DNA of 64,000 bases, taken from contig JAFWNJ010000014.1 in assembly GCA_017510425.1 (NCBI GenBank), positions 37,304 through 101,303 on the forward strand, written 5' to 3'. Shown one piece after another: positions 18,891 to 26,983 of the stretch. Made by a program: the position numbers and the translations under genes. Source of the stretch: Candidatus Saccharimonadota bacterium (GTDB lineage Bacteria > Patescibacteriota > Saccharimonadia > Saccharimonadales > Saccharimonadaceae). Each line of letters opens with the position of its first letter. The stretch's first letter is position 1. Below the pieces are notes generated by a model. It was given only the letters and a program-made list of their open reading frames with translations. It was not told where the DNA came from and did not search any database.

Positions 18891-19796
18891 TTAATTCCCC
18901 AGTGCTTTAATTTTCTTAAAATTCACTTTTTCTACCGCTTCGCGCAGAGCTTTCTCTGAACCATAATGTGTCCGTCTCTCCGGCGCATCGGATAGCATAT
19001 GCTGCGCGTATGGGAAGCTTACTGCTCTTTCTAGTACGCCGCCGAGCTTGCCTGTACCACATAATACCTCCGCTTTACGTACTTTACTCATCGGGATTTC
19101 TAGTGCCTGTTTCATTTCTTCCGGGAAGAAGGTCAGCGAGAATAAGTCTGCATCTTCTTCTCCCGCCAGTCGTCCATATGCAATCGAAGTATTACCCTCG
19201 ATCCACAGTCTCGCATCTAGCTTTCGCATTCTTGCATCTGTTAGATTCATTTCGCACCGTGCATATTTCTTCCGACTATCGTCCATCATATCGCACACGA
19301 AATCCCCCTCGCAGGTCGTCGTCATCACCGCTCGTCTCGCATCCGGCGACTTCAGCCCATGCTTCGCATCGTACGAAATCGTATCACTGATATAATCACA
19401 AATAATCCATGACAGTAGTCCCGTTTCTGCATTCTCGGCCACCAAATAAAACTCAGTTCTCGCACCCCAGAACACACTCGAATGCACCCGAAACATCGTC
19501 ACGATCCCATAATATTTCGGTGTATCACCATCAAAAATTGCCGATTTTGCCGGCCTGAACCCTACCGGTAGGAACTGTTGCATCTTCTCCGGCTCGGTAA
19601 TTTCGTAAAACATAAATGAACAATATGGTTCTACTACGAAAGGCATTTTGTCAGCTTTCTTCGTTGCGCTCGATACGATTTTCCTTTGTAAGAAAACCGG
19701 TAACTTTCGTAGTTTCGTCTGCAGGTAGGTCACCTTTCCGACCTCCATCGGGTCGACCAACCGCTCCACGCCTTTGGCATATTCTAAAATATTCAT
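18891..19796 (-). CDS. Conserved protein of unknown function (possible acetoacetate-decarboxylase-like fold)
   Basis: 301 aa from ATG 19796; an upstream in-frame ATG exists, but a TATAAT box ends 6 nt before 19796, so the later start is chosen. The centre (FMFYEITEPEKMQQFLPVGFRP, TMFRVHSSVFWGARTEFYLV) resembles the acetoacetate decarboxylase-like superfamily with no clear catalytic Lys match. Followed by the CmpB-like gene. Function unknown. Confidence 0.6.
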   Translation of the reverse strand: MNILEYAKGVERLVDPMEVGKVTYLQTKLRKLPVFLQRKIVSSATKKADKMPFVVEPYCSFMFYEITEPEKMQQFLPVGFRPAKSAIFDGDTPKYYGIVTMFRVHSSVFWGARTEFYLVAENAETGLLSWIICDYISDTISYDAKHGLKSPDARRAVMTTTCEGDFVCDMMDDSRKKYARCEMNLTDARMRKLDARLWIEGNTSIAYGRLAGEEDADLFSLTFFPEEMKQALEIPMSKVRKAEVLCGTGKLGGVLERAVSFPYAQHMLSDAPERRTHYGSEKALREAVEKVNFKKIKALGN

Positions 19797-19930
19797 AAGC
19801 TTATTATAACACCACAAATATAGCTAATAAAGGTCTTGTGATTTGAAATAGTAATCAGCGGCTGAACCTTGACTTTTATTTTTATTTCCCATACAATGAA
19901 ATTAGACAATAAGTAAAGAGGGATAATTAT

Positions 19931-20161
19931 ATGAAAACAATCATATTCAACGAATCAACCAGAGATTTTGTGCTTTCCCTTTTTGACAAAAGTATTGACA
20001 ATGAGGGGTATATTATTGAGAAGAAGACTAAGACCAGAGTCCTAACACCTAGTGGTGACGAGGTCCTCGCTAAAGATTTTGCAGGCTTCACGCCTGGCTC
20101 AGAGATTGTCCTTACTCAAGATCTTCCCTCCCTGCTTCAGTACGCCAATAACGAGGTTTAG
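19931..20161 (+). CDS. Small unknown protein, first gene of a two-gene unit
   Basis: 76 aa: a helix (STRDFVLSLFDKS) and a beta part (GYIIEKKTKTRVLTPSGDEV) then a compact end (FTPGSEIVLTQDLPSLLQY). It ends 3 bp before the 288-aa unknown gene, so the pair is translationally linked. No family recognised. Confidence 0.55.
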   Translation: MKTIIFNESTRDFVLSLFDKSIDNEGYIIEKKTKTRVLTPSGDEVLAKDFAGFTPGSEIVLTQDLPSLLQYANNEV

Positions 20162-20164
20162 TTT

Positions 20165-21031
20165 GTGAAAATACTGGATAAGCTGAAAAGCTTTTTTGGT
20201 GGCAGCGATTCGAAAGCCCTTATAGACATTCGTCCAGATGTTGACGTTAATTCTACTAGGACTAATACCTCCGGCACTGGTCAGACTGGCAAGATTAAGA
20301 ACCGTGGCACGGTCCAAATCGACAATAGTACTAACTATAACATCACAATTAACCTTCCTCCCGATGGCAAAGTGCCAGAACAAGTAACCGAGTATCTCAA
20401 GGAGCAGTTTAATAAAGGCAATCTCCAGTTTCTTTTCCAGTCCTCCAATAATGAGATTGAAGATTACAATGAGTTTGAGAAAAACCCGAAGCAGTCTAGC
20501 ACTATAGATTTTTTCAAAGATAAAATTTCCTCCGAAGATCTCCAGTGCTTAAAAACTGGATTATATGTCAAGAAACTTATGCGGGCCGATGTGGGGCGCG
20601 CTATCCAGATTCGGGATCGTGCTACCATCCGCGGAAAACGCGCCCGTAATGTGATCAGTATTGCTTCGGCGGGGTATTTCGAGACTTTTCTCCGGCCGAT
20701 TTTTGAGAACAAACCCATCGAAGAAGCCAGGCAAGAATACGAAGAAATTGTTGAATCCTTGCCTGAATACATTTTTGTATACGGCGGCATGACAGAGCAA
20801 AGAATCGTCTCGGAGATTGACAGTAGAATCACGCAAAAAGAAAGATATCATCTCCAGTTGGAACGCCTAGTCGTCATTGGTCTCGATTCCTGTGTTGATA
20901 AAATCATGACAATCTATCAGAAAACCACCGACAAATATCCAGAATACGATATTTCGCTGGAAATAAAAGAAGACAATGAACTAAAACAGGCGAAACTAAC
21001 GATTGATTTTCCTGTTATTTCTTCCTTCTAA
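20165..21031 (+). CDS. Unknown 288-aa protein, second gene of the two-gene unit
   Basis: An N-terminal amphipathic helix (ILDKLKSFFGG) precedes a beta-rich repeat-like segment of V/N/T (GTGQTGKIKNRGTVQIDNST), then an alpha-helical C-terminal half (RADVGRAIQIRDRATIRGKRARNVISIAS, an LxxExxE-like helix set). This build, a G/N/T beta segment followed by a helical bundle, is seen in some abortive-infection or phage-related proteins, but I cannot assign it. Not secreted. Confidence 0.6.
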   Translation: MKILDKLKSFFGGSDSKALIDIRPDVDVNSTRTNTSGTGQTGKIKNRGTVQIDNSTNYNITINLPPDGKVPEQVTEYLKEQFNKGNLQFLFQSSNNEIEDYNEFEKNPKQSSTIDFFKDKISSEDLQCLKTGLYVKKLMRADVGRAIQIRDRATIRGKRARNVISIASAGYFETFLRPIFENKPIEEARQEYEEIVESLPEYIFVYGGMTEQRIVSEIDSRITQKERYHLQLERLVVIGLDSCVDKIMTIYQKTTDKYPEYDISLEIKEDNELKQAKLTIDFPVISSF

Positions 21032-21063
21032 ATAGACTTCCGAGGTGTTTTAGGTAGCTAATA

Positions 21064-21309
21064 TCACTTTTTACTTGATATCTCTTGTAATTCGAAACGA
21101 TATTTTTGCTTGGCATCCGGGTATTTTGCCTTGTCCACTGGACTTAGGAACATTTCAAGTGGCCTAGCATAAAGCTCCCCCTCGCCATAAAGCGCTCGGT
21201 ATAAAACCAAGGTTTCCCCAGTCTCCGAATGCTCTGCTAATCCCTCGACTAAGTAAGAATCGCCTTTAAAATGACGGTAGACTCTGTGGATTTTGATTTC
21301 TCTTTCCAT
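21064..21309 (-). CDS. DUF1653 family protein
   Basis: 81 aa. [40 protein letters not shown] and [11 protein letters not shown] match DUF1653, a small conserved family of unknown function. Starts 4 bp after the GH25 gene stops, so it is its operon partner. Confidence 0.85.
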   Translation of the reverse strand: MEREIKIHRVYRHFKGDSYLVEGLAEHSETGETLVLYRALYGEGELYARPLEMFLSPVDKAKYPDAKQKYRFELQEISSKK

Positions 21310-21313
21310 GATG

Positions 21314-22102
21314 TTATTTGTCTTCCTTTGGCTGTTCAGCTCCAGTAGCCTTGATTATTAAATCTTCCAAGTTCTTGTCGGAATTAAGCACATTTAAATC
21401 GATGTATTTTTCGTCGCCGTTATAGCCGTCTAGTTCGCCGCGATCTTTATACTGCCAAATCGTCCAATCCCCACCAAATTCCAAGAATACCGGATAATAC
21501 ACATTGCGTACCCAGAGCGGGTAATCTTTGAAATCCTCGCGCAGATACTTATCGTAGACATCTTTCTGGGCGTAAATCATGGGCTTTACTTTATACTTGT
21601 CTTCCAGCACTGCCAGGAAGATTCTTAATTGCTTCGTGACATCGTCTTTCTCGGGCGGATTATCTTTAAATTTACCATAAATCTCCACATCCACTGCCGG
21701 GATTAGCCTTCCTTCAAGTGAGCCTACGGTGGCAATGTAGTTATCCGCCTGAGTCTCGCCGCCACTCTCAAAGGAGAAGAAGTGATAGGCGCCTGCTTTC
21801 ATCTCGGTCTTGGCGATATTGGACCAGTTTGCGGCAAAAGTCTTATCCACGTGGTTACTCCCCTCGGTTGCCTTCATGTAAACAAAACGAATCCCTTGAT
21901 TAGCCAGAACCTTCATATCCACCTCGCCCTGGTAGCTCGAAATATCCACACCCCTTAATCCATTCCCGATGAACCATTCATTAATGAAGAGCTTGCGTTC
22001 CTTCACTAAAGTATAACCAAGAAAGATACCGCCGCCAACTAGTGCTAGCAGCACTAAATCCAGGATTAATGTCTTCAGTTTGATAAATCCCAGCTTATTC
22101 AT
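21314..22102 (-). CDS. GH25 family muramidase, membrane-anchored
   Basis: 262 aa. An N-terminal helix ([22 protein letters not shown]) anchors or exports it. The catalytic domain has the GH25 hallmarks: [30 protein letters not shown] with the catalytic Glu region, GAYHFFSF and [11 protein letters not shown]. It cleaves peptidoglycan between MurNAc and GlcNAc. In an epibiont this could serve its own wall or act on the host wall. TATAAT ends 6 nt before ATG. Confidence 0.9.
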   Translation of the reverse strand: MNKLGFIKLKTLILDLVLLALVGGGIFLGYTLVKERKLFINEWFIGNGLRGVDISSYQGEVDMKVLANQGIRFVYMKATEGSNHVDKTFAANWSNIAKTEMKAGAYHFFSFESGGETQADNYIATVGSLEGRLIPAVDVEIYGKFKDNPPEKDDVTKQLRIFLAVLEDKYKVKPMIYAQKDVYDKYLREDFKDYPLWVRNVYYPVFLEFGGDWTIWQYKDRGELDGYNGDEKYIDLNVLNSDKNLEDLIIKATGAEQPKEDK

Positions 22103-22193
22103 AACCCCATTATATCAAAAATACCCCAAAAAGGCGAATGTATGTGAGCAGGTGGATGAGGTGTTTGATCTCAAAAAGGTGAAGAAATAGAGC

Positions 22194-22853
22194 TTAGTTT
22201 TGTGCTTGGTCTAGTAGTGGGCATTGTCTGATTAGCTTTTCGATGGTATCTTTTTGGAGATTCCAATAAGCATCCCAACTGTCCTCTTCGGTTAGTTCAG
22301 AATCATACCGCCAGGTACCATTGACTAAAACTTTTATGACTGGCGCAAGGCAAAAGCCCGGTACCTTCTTAGGCGAGATTTCCTCCACGATTTTAAGTTT
22401 ATCTGTATCAGCGGTCGCAAGACCAGATACGACTTTGATTTGATCGTTCTCGTGCCAAGCGAGAGCAAAGCCCCATTCGAATCGAATTGGAATTTCCCCA
22501 CCATATTTATGGGCGACTTCCGAGAAGGCCTTTTCCCCATTTTCGTCAGTATATTTCCCCATTTTTCTTGCCACAAATGATTTGTTATGGTTTTTGGGAT
22601 CATCTTCTTCATCTACGCCAATCAAAAAAGTCGTGTCATCACGAGCCAGAACTGGTAGTTCTTTGTATTGCTTGGCATAACCGAGAGCTTTTTCAGCAGA
22701 GATTTCTTCGGCCGTAAGCTTGGTTTCTTCTGGCTCAGATAAATGCAGTCCAAGGTCAGAGAAAGACAAGCCTTCATAACCCAATTTGGCTAGTATCTTT
22801 TTGAGGGTCATTATTTTGCCAGGATTGGTAGTAGCAATTAATATTTGGTTCAT
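22194..22853 (-). CDS. HAM1/RdgB-like non-canonical purine NTP pyrophosphatase
   Basis: 219 aa. The start ILIATTNPGKIMTLKKIL is the family P-loop-like SxNxxK equivalent, and LPVLARDDTTFLIGVD matches the D-D-S/T catalytic stretch. It removes ITP/XTP from nucleotide pools. The end is less canonical than E. coli RdgB, so the call is at superfamily level. TATAAT ends 6 nt before the ATG. Confidence 0.75.
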   Translation of the reverse strand: MNQILIATTNPGKIMTLKKILAKLGYEGLSFSDLGLHLSEPEETKLTAEEISAEKALGYAKQYKELPVLARDDTTFLIGVDEEDDPKNHNKSFVARKMGKYTDENGEKAFSEVAHKYGGEIPIRFEWGFALAWHENDQIKVVSGLATADTDKLKIVEEISPKKVPGFCLAPVIKVLVNGTWRYDSELTEEDSWDAYWNLQKDTIEKLIRQCPLLDQAQN

Positions 22854-22908
22854 GAGATTATTATAGCATTTTTGATATAATGATAGTAATAACTATTTAA
22901 GGAGGAAA

Positions 22909-23181
22909 ATGGAAGAAGCTAAAGTTGAAGGAAAGATTTGCCAAAGCTGCGCAATGCCGCTAACTTCGGAGGACATGTTTGGCACGAATGCGGATGGAAG
23001 TGCTTGTGAAGACTATTGCAAATGGTGCTACGACAAGGGCGAATTTATTGAGAACTGCACGATGGAAGAGTTTATCGATAAGTGTTCTCAATTTGGCGAG
23101 CAGGCGGGGATGACGAATGAACAGATGAAAGAATATTGCACAAAAGTTTTCCCGACGCTAAAGAGATGGAAGAAGGCCTAG
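22909..23181 (+). CDS. Putative zinc-ribbon protein
   Basis: 90 aa. It has CQSCAMPLTSEDMFG then CEDYCKWCYDKGEF, giving CxxC and CxxxCxxC pairs as in the Zn_ribbon_2 (DUF) family found next to small-molecule methyltransferases and in many reduced genomes. AAGGAGG precedes ATG, and a TATAAT box lies upstream. Role unknown. Confidence 0.75.
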   Translation: MEEAKVEGKICQSCAMPLTSEDMFGTNADGSACEDYCKWCYDKGEFIENCTMEEFIDKCSQFGEQAGMTNEQMKEYCTKVFPTLKRWKKA

Positions 23182-23452
23182 AGCAAAACGATTACGCTTC
23201 GAATCGGCAGTTAAGGGGGTTGATATTTGAGTAGGGGCATGATAGGGTAGATTCGGGTCGGCCTTGGCGGGAAGTGGGGTTTGGCTATCCACGGCGGGAG
23301 CCTGCATAGGTTCGTGCGGGTGTGGAGCTTCACTGATCGGCTATTCTAGGTATGCTAGAAGCTCGGAAAGGATTCTGAAGATGGCGATACATTTTTCAAT
23401 ATGGAGAATTAATATCAGCGTAACTTTATCTGTGAGGAGAAGAAGCCACAGC
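23182..23452. other. Gap without recognised gene
   Basis: A G-rich stretch (GGTCGGCCTTGGCGGGAAGT and following) may fold but matches no RNA I know; the only ORFs here are short and without ribosome sites. It lies between the zinc-ribbon gene and the candidate sRNA. Confidence 0.4.
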
Positions 23453-23531
23453 AAAAGATTAAGTCGCTAAAAGCGACTTAATCCAACAAACCCATGAGCC
23501 TAGTTCCTAGAGCTAGGTTCTAGACCCTTAT
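23453..23531 (-). ncRNA. Candidate small RNA (~80 nt) with strong promoter and terminator
   Basis: On the minus strand TTGACA (23565-23560), 16-bp spacer and TACAAT (23543-23538) predict a start near 23531. About 50 nt later comes a perfect hairpin GATTAAGTCGC TAAAA GCGACTTAATC (23483-23457) followed by TTTT. No ORF fits between. The body has the inverted CCTAG/CTAGG pair. No known RNA family recognised. Confidence 0.55.
23457..23483 (-). terminator. Perfect hairpin terminator of candidate sRNA
   Basis: 11-bp perfect stem, 5-nt loop, followed on the minus strand by TTTTGC. Confidence 0.7.
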
Positions 23532-23537
23532 GTTTTT

Positions 23538-23565
23538 ATTGTAGCATTGTTATCATTTGTGTCAA
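23538..23565 (-). promoter_or_regulatory. Consensus promoter of candidate sRNA
   Basis: TTGACA - 16 bp - TACAAT on the minus strand; no protein-coding start follows within 80 nt. Confidence 0.7.
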
Positions 23566-23592
23566 GAGCTCCGCTCGGCAATAAAAAGTCGC
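23566..23592 (+). repeat. Left direct repeat outside the defence cassette
   Basis: Similar to 28256-28283 in the same orientation (about 23 of 27 positions, one extra A), with weaker similarity continuing to the TGGTGC motif on each side. May be an old attachment site or a shared terminator module. Confidence 0.45.
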
Positions 23593-23634
23593 CCTGCGGG
23601 CGAAAAATTTCAAGATTTTGCAGTTTTGGTGCGT

Positions 23635-23837
23635 TTATATGACACCGCTAGAAACCATTTCGCTGTAGAGTCTGAAAATGACTAGATATTTCGCAAACTG
23701 CCCCCGCCCAGCCTGCGAAATATCTGAATAATAATCAGAGAATTGGCAGGCTTCCCCCGCCAAGCCCGCCAATTCTCTAGAAGCACAAGCGAACAGTTAC
23801 GCATCGGCAAAACACCACTATCAGTGCTACCGGAAAA
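23635..23837 (+). repeat. Left 203-bp inverted repeat of the defence cassette
   Basis: It matches the reverse complement of 27999-28201 along its whole 203 bp with 4 visible mismatches. Each copy contains two long hairpins with GC-rich loops (stem AGATATTTCG/CGAAATATCT and stem AGAGAATTGGC/GCCAATTCTCT). It ends 26 bp from the methyltransferase stop codon. See right copy. Confidence 0.9.
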
Positions 23838-23863
23838 CACAATTGAGCGCTTTTTGATGGTTC

Positions 23864-24610
23864 TTAAAACAACCTATTCTTTTTTTCCAATTTAACCGCA
23901 TCAATTCTATCTGATAATACTTTGTAATAGTGGCTATCTAGTTCAAAGCCCGTATAATTGCGTTTAGTATTAATAGATGCAACAGCTGTTGTACCTGAGC
24001 CCATAAATGGATCTAAAACCAAATCACCTTCATTACTATGAATCTTTATTAACTTTTCAATTAGCTTGATTGGCTTTTGTGTTGGATGGAACCGTTTAAA
24101 TGCGCCACCGCTTTCCGATGCACAACGAATAACTGGGCTTTGATACGGATCATCCTGTCGATTAAAAACCCATTTTGCGTGTTTTTTCTTTACAAACCAA
24201 ATCATCAACTCTAGTGACGGAATATATCTACGCTCTCTATTTCTTGGCATAGGGTTTGTCTTTTCCCATACAATAACATCTTTAAATTCAAAACCCGCTG
24301 TTGTTGCTATGTTAATAACATCAGATACTTTCTTGAAATCATTAAAGACAATAAGCGAACCGCCATCCTTCAACAGTTTAAAAGAAGCGTGTATCCAATC
24401 AGTGTTATCAAATTCTTCATCCCAACTTCCAAAACTAGTACCAGTTCTAGCGTTTTTTCGATCTTTCATAGTATGGAAATTAGATTCACGCGAAATAACA
24501 TATGGTGGATCGGCTATTATTAAATCAACAGAAACATTATGCGCTATTAAATCGTTCATACCACTAACACAATCCTGATTTTTTATTTTATTTAAATAGT
24601 ATTCCTCCAT
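23864..24610 (-). CDS. DNA methyltransferase, beta-class (N6-adenine or N4-cytosine)
   Basis: 248 aa. The catalytic motif IV (LIIADPPYVI) comes first and the AdoMet motif I (VLDPFMGSGTTAVASI) near the end, the beta-class order seen in DpnA- or MboII-type enzymes. FHPTQKPIKLIEKLI is motif X-like and sits before motif I. It faces away from the endonuclease gene; the two starts are 71 bp apart and share a short promoter region. TATAAT ends 8 nt before ATG. With the Dam-type enzyme it gives two methylases for one nuclease, as in DpnII-like or asymmetric-site systems. Specificity unknown. Confidence 0.9.
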   Translation of the reverse strand: MEEYYLNKIKNQDCVSGMNDLIAHNVSVDLIIADPPYVISRESNFHTMKDRKNARTGTSFGSWDEEFDNTDWIHASFKLLKDGGSLIVFNDFKKVSDVINIATTAGFEFKDVIVWEKTNPMPRNRERRYIPSLELMIWFVKKKHAKWVFNRQDDPYQSPVIRCASESGGAFKRFHPTQKPIKLIEKLIKIHSNEGDLVLDPFMGSGTTAVASINTKRNYTGFELDSHYYKVLSDRIDAVKLEKKNRLF

Positions 24611-24681
24611 ATGCTTTTATTATACTACATTTATTCCCTAAAACATAGAATTAACTGTCTTAAGATGATATAATATAGAGT

Positions 24682-26091
24682 ATGACAGATAATATTGCAG
24701 GTGGAAAAAATTTATGGATCTTAACGGAGGAGCATCCTAAAAATGAAGTAATAGAGCAAATTTTGATGGAGTTTGCGGGAGCGAGTGGCTATTCGGCGAT
24801 TGTAGACAGAATCAGAGTGTTACCAATACTTAAAAATGGACTATTTAGTTTTATCTATGAGGTAACTGGCTTTAATTGTAGCAAAATAAAACATATTTAC
24901 ATAAAGTCAGTAAGCGGATATTCGAGTTTTGTAGATTTTTTGTTATTCCATCAAGATGAAGAGCCAAACCCAAAAACTGATATTCCGAGTTATGCGATAG
25001 AAGAGACAAAGACGGACGATAGTGAGAGTAGAAACACTGGCGTATATCAAAGATGCTCGAAGTTTGTATACATTAGTAAATACTATCCAAATATTCGCAG
25101 AATAATGCTTTACAATCTAGGTATTAGCCAAAAAGAAGAACCAACCGAAACATATATTTTCGGCACAAGAATGCTTATAACCATCGGCGTACGAATTATG
25201 GGCAAAGTATTAAATGATAAGGTATTTAAACCCTTCGCTTCGATTGACGAATTGATTGCCTTCAAAAACTCTATGAGGAGACCGCCAGCTGGCAATGTCC
25301 CAATAGAGATAGTAAAAGGTCAAAATACGATTTTTATTTCTGGTCGGCTAGTAAAATCGGGTAGTCTTTCACACGACCCAAATATTGGAGCATTATCTAT
25401 CATCTCTGCAACATTGAGAAAACTTGGCTGGGAAGGTAGGATAATGATTACTAAACATGGGCTAGAGCAAAAGCATCTTAAACCTGGAAACAAATTTATA
25501 CAAATTGCGAATATGCTACATTTGGAGCTTGAGGGACTGGAAATACCTATTGCAAAAAATCATGAAGATTATTGGTATTATGATAGAAATGGCGAAAAAC
25601 TAGGAACGATTTTTGTCCATGTTGTTGTCGAAAGTTTTACAAACGGATATTCAATTTATGAAAACCATGCAGGTTGTGAAAGAGGATATTTTATCTCTTC
25701 TTCTGGAGAAAAGATTACAATCGAAAAATACTCCGATAGAGATTTATATAAAATGGGAGATAAAACAAAAAGGATTTCAATTCCAGACCTTGTTTTACTT
25801 GATTTTGATAGGAGAGAAATAATAAACATTGAAGGAAAAAAATATGAAAATAAACAGAAAGGAATAGAAGAGTTAGGAAACTACGACGATATAGAAAACT
25901 CGTATATACGAAAATACTATCCTGGATATAAAATCACAAGGACGGTAGTGCTATATGGTAGTAAAGAAGAAAAAATAATAGAATTAGAAGTTTGTTTTTT
26001 GTTAAACGAAGACGGGAAAATGATACTTGGTATTAGAGCACCGCAATTAATAAAAGATGCTCTGGAAAGACTAATAGATTATTGGAGATGA
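24682..26091 (+). CDS. Probable type II restriction endonuclease (unrecognised family)
   Basis: 469 aa, no match to DpnII/MboI by eye. Two PD-(D/E)XK-like signatures are visible: TDIPSYAIEETK (D100, E108-x-K110) followed by SRNTGVYQR, and IPDLVLLDFDRREIINIEGK (D369, E384-x-K386). The second has the classic PD-x(n)-ExK spacing. It sits between the two methylase genes and overlaps the Dam-type gene by its stop codon region, which is the main reason for the call. TATAAT ends 7 nt before ATG. Its site and cleavage pattern cannot be read. Confidence 0.7.
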   Translation: MTDNIAGGKNLWILTEEHPKNEVIEQILMEFAGASGYSAIVDRIRVLPILKNGLFSFIYEVTGFNCSKIKHIYIKSVSGYSSFVDFLLFHQDEEPNPKTDIPSYAIEETKTDDSESRNTGVYQRCSKFVYISKYYPNIRRIMLYNLGISQKEEPTETYIFGTRMLITIGVRIMGKVLNDKVFKPFASIDELIAFKNSMRRPPAGNVPIEIVKGQNTIFISGRLVKSGSLSHDPNIGALSIISATLRKLGWEGRIMITKHGLEQKHLKPGNKFIQIANMLHLELEGLEIPIAKNHEDYWYYDRNGEKLGTIFVHVVVESFTNGYSIYENHAGCERGYFISSSGEKITIEKYSDRDLYKMGDKTKRISIPDLVLLDFDRREIINIEGKKYENKQKGIEELGNYDDIENSYIRKYYPGYKITRTVVLYGSKEEKIIELEVCFLLNEDGKMILGIRAPQLIKDALERLIDYWR

Positions 26092-26093
26092 AA

Positions 26094-26954
26094 ATGGATT
26101 TCATAAAATCTCCGTTAAATTATACAGGTGGAAAATTTGCAATTCTTCCACAATTATTTCCATTATTTCCAAAAACCATAAATACATTTTTAGATATGTT
26201 TGCTGGTGGCGCAAATGTCGGCATCAATGCAAACGCTAATGAAATAGTTTTAAACGATAACTTGGTATTTCTTATGGACATTTACTCCGATCTGCAATCG
26301 AAAGAAGCCGATGGGATATTTGAAGAAATAGAAGAAATAATAAAAAAATATAAATTATCATTAACTAATCGTGATGGATATAACAAGTTAAGGAATGATT
26401 ATAATAAAGACAAAACTCCGATTCTTCTACTAGTTTTATCTTTTTATTCTTTTAACCATCAGATAAGGTTTAACAACCAACATGAATTCAATACGCCATT
26501 TGGGCTCAACAGAAGCCGATACAACAAAAGAATCAAGGATAATCTTAAAGGGTTTATGGGAGCGCTCAAAAATAAAAACATAATTATCAGCAAAAAAGAA
26601 TTTAACAAGTATGATGTATCAGTGCTAGGAGAAGGTGATTTTGTTTATTGTGATCCACCGTATCTAATCACTACGGGTACTTATAATGACGGGAAGCGCG
26701 GATTTACTGGCTGGGGGGAAAAACAAGAACGAAATTTATTGCAACTATTAAATGAACTAAATTCGAATGGAGTTAAATTTGCACTTTCGAACGTTACCCA
26801 TCATAAAGGAATGATTAATGATATATTGTTGGAATGGATAGATAGTAAAAACCATATCGTACATGAAATAAAAAAAGATTACACGAATTCTAGTTATCAT
26901 GCAAAATATAGAAATGGTAATGAAACGAAAGAAGTATTAATCACAAATTATTAA
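26094..26954 (+). CDS. Dam-family DNA adenine methyltransferase (alpha-class, DpnM-like)
   Basis: 286 aa from ATG 26094, preceded by GGAG at 6-nt spacing; ATG 26088 (overlapping the upstream stop as ATGA) and a TTG at 26082 are alternatives. It has NYTGGKFAILPQL (motif X), FLDMFAGGANVG (motif I) and FVYCDPPYLI (motif IV DPPY), the alpha order of Dam/DpnM N6-adenine enzymes. Relatives methylate GATC, but the target-recognition part (KDKTPILLLVLSFYSF region) cannot be decoded by eye. Protects the host from the upstream nuclease. Confidence 0.9.
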   Translation: MDFIKSPLNYTGGKFAILPQLFPLFPKTINTFLDMFAGGANVGINANANEIVLNDNLVFLMDIYSDLQSKEADGIFEEIEEIIKKYKLSLTNRDGYNKLRNDYNKDKTPILLLVLSFYSFNHQIRFNNQHEFNTPFGLNRSRYNKRIKDNLKGFMGALKNKNIIISKKEFNKYDVSVLGEGDFVYCDPPYLITTGTYNDGKRGFTGWGEKQERNLLQLLNELNSNGVKFALSNVTHHKGMINDILLEWIDSKNHIVHEIKKDYTNSSYHAKYRNGNETKEVLITNY

Positions 26955-26983
26955 ATAAAGGAAAGCGTGAAAGAAAAAGCAAT

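Noticed and set aside
23264..23470. Short plus-strand ORF in the gap right of the zinc-ribbon gene
   Set aside because: No ribosome site, unusual composition, overlaps the candidate sRNA terminator.
24682..26091. Endonuclease as DpnII
   Set aside because: Too long (469 aa vs ~290) and lacks recognisable DpnII motifs; neighbouring methylases alone do not fix specificity.
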